Positions 4,119 to 5,504 of a stretch of 5,504 nucleotides of DNA are shown here, in pieces. Every line of letters starts with the position of its first letter. Position 1 is the first letter of the stretch. This DNA is from CBCPNA01 sp965120415 (GTDB lineage Bacteria > Bacillota > Clostridia > Lachnospirales > CAG-274), in assembly GCA_965120415.1 (NCBI GenBank), contig CBCPNA010000063.1, forward strand, positions 1 to 5,504, read 5' to 3'. Position numbers and translations under genes: made by a program. The notes under the pieces are model-generated. The model was not told the DNA's origin and made no database searches. It was given only the letters and a program-made list of their open reading frames with translations.

Positions 4119-5489
4119 TTAGCATTTTTTTAATAACTGTTTAAGCCTTTTTTCATTTTTAAAGGGAGGATATTTATGCTTATTATCCATTATATAGTTA
4201 GATTTTAAAATTCCTTTTTTATGAGAAAATAATAAAAAGCTATATTTACCATGGTAACTTCCTATACCACTAAAACCTATACCACCAAAAGGTATATTAT
4301 GATTTACTGTTTGAAAAATAGTAGTATTTACCCCAGCCCCTCCAAAAGATATATTTTGTATAAGCTCTTTTTCAAAGTTTTTACTTTGGCTAAAAATATA
4401 TAGCGCTAAAGGCTTTTCATTTTGTTTTATAATTTTGTATATATCATCTTTATTTTTATATGTTAATATAGGTAAAATAGGGGCAAACAATTCTTCTTGC
4501 ATTATAGAAGAATTTGAATCTGGATTTAATATTAAAGTAGGCTCTATTTTTAAAATTTCTTTTTTGTATTTGCCTCCAAAAACTATATTTTGATTATCTA
4601 AATAGCTTATAATTCTATTAAAATTTTTTTCATTTATAATACAAGAATAATCGCTACTTTCTAAAGGGTTGTTAAAAAATATATTTATATAATATTTAAA
4701 CTTTTCTATAAAAGCTTTTTCTAACCCTTCTTTTATTATTAAATAATCTGGAGCTATGCAAGTTTGCCCACTGTTTAAAGTTTTGCCCCAAGCTATCCTT
4801 TTAACTGCTGTATCAAGAGGGGCTGTTTCATCTATAATACAAGGGCTTTTTCCACCTAATTCTAGCGCTATAGGGGTTAAAGTTTTGGCAGCATTTTGCA
4901 TAATTATTTGCCCAACTTTTGTACTGCCGGTAAAAAATATAAAATCCATTTTTAATTCCATAAGTTTGGTTACTTTTGTATAGTCACCTAAAACAACTTG
5001 AGCATTTTTTTCTTCAAATACTTCATTAATTATTTTTTTTAATAATAAAGAGGTGCTAGGAGAAAATTCAGATGGCTTTAATATAACATTGTTACCAGCA
5101 GCGATAGCACCTATTAAAGGGGATATAGATAGCAAAAAAGGGTAATTCCATGGAGATATTATTAAAACAACCCCAAAAGGGCAATACTTTGTATAACTTT
5201 TACAACCCAAAAATAAAAGTGAGTTTTTTTCTTTTTTATCTTTTGCTAGTTTTTTTAAATTTTTTATAAAATAGTTTAGTTCTCCTAATATTGGATATAT
5301 TTCTGCACTAAAAGAAATAATTTCTTTTCGCCCTAAATCTTTTTTTAAAGCAAACTCTATATCATGTTCATATTTTTCTATTATTTGTTTTAATTTTTTT
5401 AATAATTGTATCCTAAAATCAATATTTATTTTTAAAGGATTATTTATTTCATTAAAACATTTTTTTTGTAAATTTACTAAAGAATTCAT
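4119..5489 (-). CDS. Class 3 (fatty/aromatic) aldehyde dehydrogenase
   Basis: This 456-residue enzyme should oxidise aldehydes to carboxylic acids with NAD(P)+. Catalytic residues are in place: N115 in SPWNYPF (112-118), the general base E210 in LELGGKSP (209-216), and the nucleophile C244 in GQTC (241-244). The Rossmann marks LKPSE (137-141) and FTGST (186-190) are present, as is QEELFAP (331-337), whose glutamate contacts the cofactor. The C-terminal block PFGGIGFSGIGSYHGKYSFLLFSHKK (400-425, read in parts) with the G.YHGK.SF..FSH pattern is the hallmark of the ALDH3 branch, which includes Bacillus YwdH of similar length. There is no C-terminal membrane helix, only a basic tail, so it is probably cytosolic. 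The start is supported by TGAGGTT on the minus strand (5495-5501), seven bases from the ATG. The promoter is beyond the window. It runs convergent to the regulator gene; its natural substrate cannot be read from the sequence. Confidence 0.95.
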   Translation of the reverse strand: MNSLVNLQKKCFNEINNPLKINIDFRIQLLKKLKQIIEKYEHDIEFALKKDLGRKEIISFSAEIYPILGELNYFIKNLKKLAKDKKEKNSLLFLGCKSYTKYCPFGVVLIISPWNYPFLLSISPLIGAIAAGNNVILKPSEFSPSTSLLLKKIINEVFEEKNAQVVLGDYTKVTKLMELKMDFIFFTGSTKVGQIIMQNAAKTLTPIALELGGKSPCIIDETAPLDTAVKRIAWGKTLNSGQTCIAPDYLIIKEGLEKAFIEKFKYYINIFFNNPLESSDYSCIINEKNFNRIISYLDNQNIVFGGKYKKEILKIEPTLILNPDSNSSIMQEELFAPILPILTYKNKDDIYKIIKQNEKPLALYIFSQSKNFEKELIQNISFGGAGVNTTIFQTVNHNIPFGGIGFSGIGSYHGKYSFLLFSHKKGILKSNYIMDNKHKYPPFKNEKRLKQLLKKC

Positions 5490-5504
5490 AAAATAACCTC
5501 ATTA

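Noticed and set aside
4756..4983. Plus-strand open frame inside the aldehyde dehydrogenase gene
   Set aside because: It is antisense to the region encoding the catalytic cysteine and glutamate motifs and is a shadow of that gene.
3685..5489. Toxin-antitoxin or defence module built around the XRE protein
   Set aside because: The neighbours are a sporulation operon and a convergent aldehyde dehydrogenase; no toxin, nuclease or phage gene is present.

Overview
The window is strongly AT-rich DNA from an endospore-forming low-GC Firmicute, most likely a member of the class Clostridia. The evidence is the spore-maturation pair spmA-spmB, a single-chain glycyl-tRNA synthetase, a DUF4358-type lipoprotein, heavy use of AGA and ATA codons, and strong AGGAGG-type ribosome binding sites. 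A Lachnospirales-like relative is a guess; there is no 16S gene or other marker to settle it.

Layout: 1-146 is an A/T-only style upstream region with no visible T-box. 147-1529 is glycyl-tRNA synthetase (+). A 60-base gap with two inverted repeats follows, then a small lipoprotein gene (1590-2057, +) closed by an intrinsic terminator. A short gap with a sigma-A-like promoter leads to spmA (2175-2753, GTG start) and spmB (2750-3280), which overlap by 4 bases and form an operon. A 404-base non-coding stretch (3281-3684) separates them from a 129-residue XRE-type DNA-binding protein (3685-4074, +). A long perfect palindrome with a T-run (4073-4106) ends that gene and faces a convergent class-3 aldehyde dehydrogenase gene (4119-5489, -).

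The genes do not form one pathway. They are separate units: translation (glyQS), an envelope lipoprotein of unknown role, spore core dehydration (spmAB), a regulator, and aldehyde oxidation. All coding genes look intact, and no mobile element, CRISPR array, rRNA or tRNA was seen.

The least ordinary part is the 404-base gap before the regulator. It carries roughly helically phased A/T tracts, a near-consensus extended -10 promoter, two small palindromes at and just after the predicted start of transcription, a roughly 103-base inverted-repeat structure with perfect 12-base arms, and a locally GC-rich hairpin next to the ribosome binding site. Together these suggest a strong promoter and a structured leader of about 195 bases for a short DNA-binding protein. 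Autoregulation, leader-RNA control or an embedded small RNA are all possible; the sequence alone does not choose between them.
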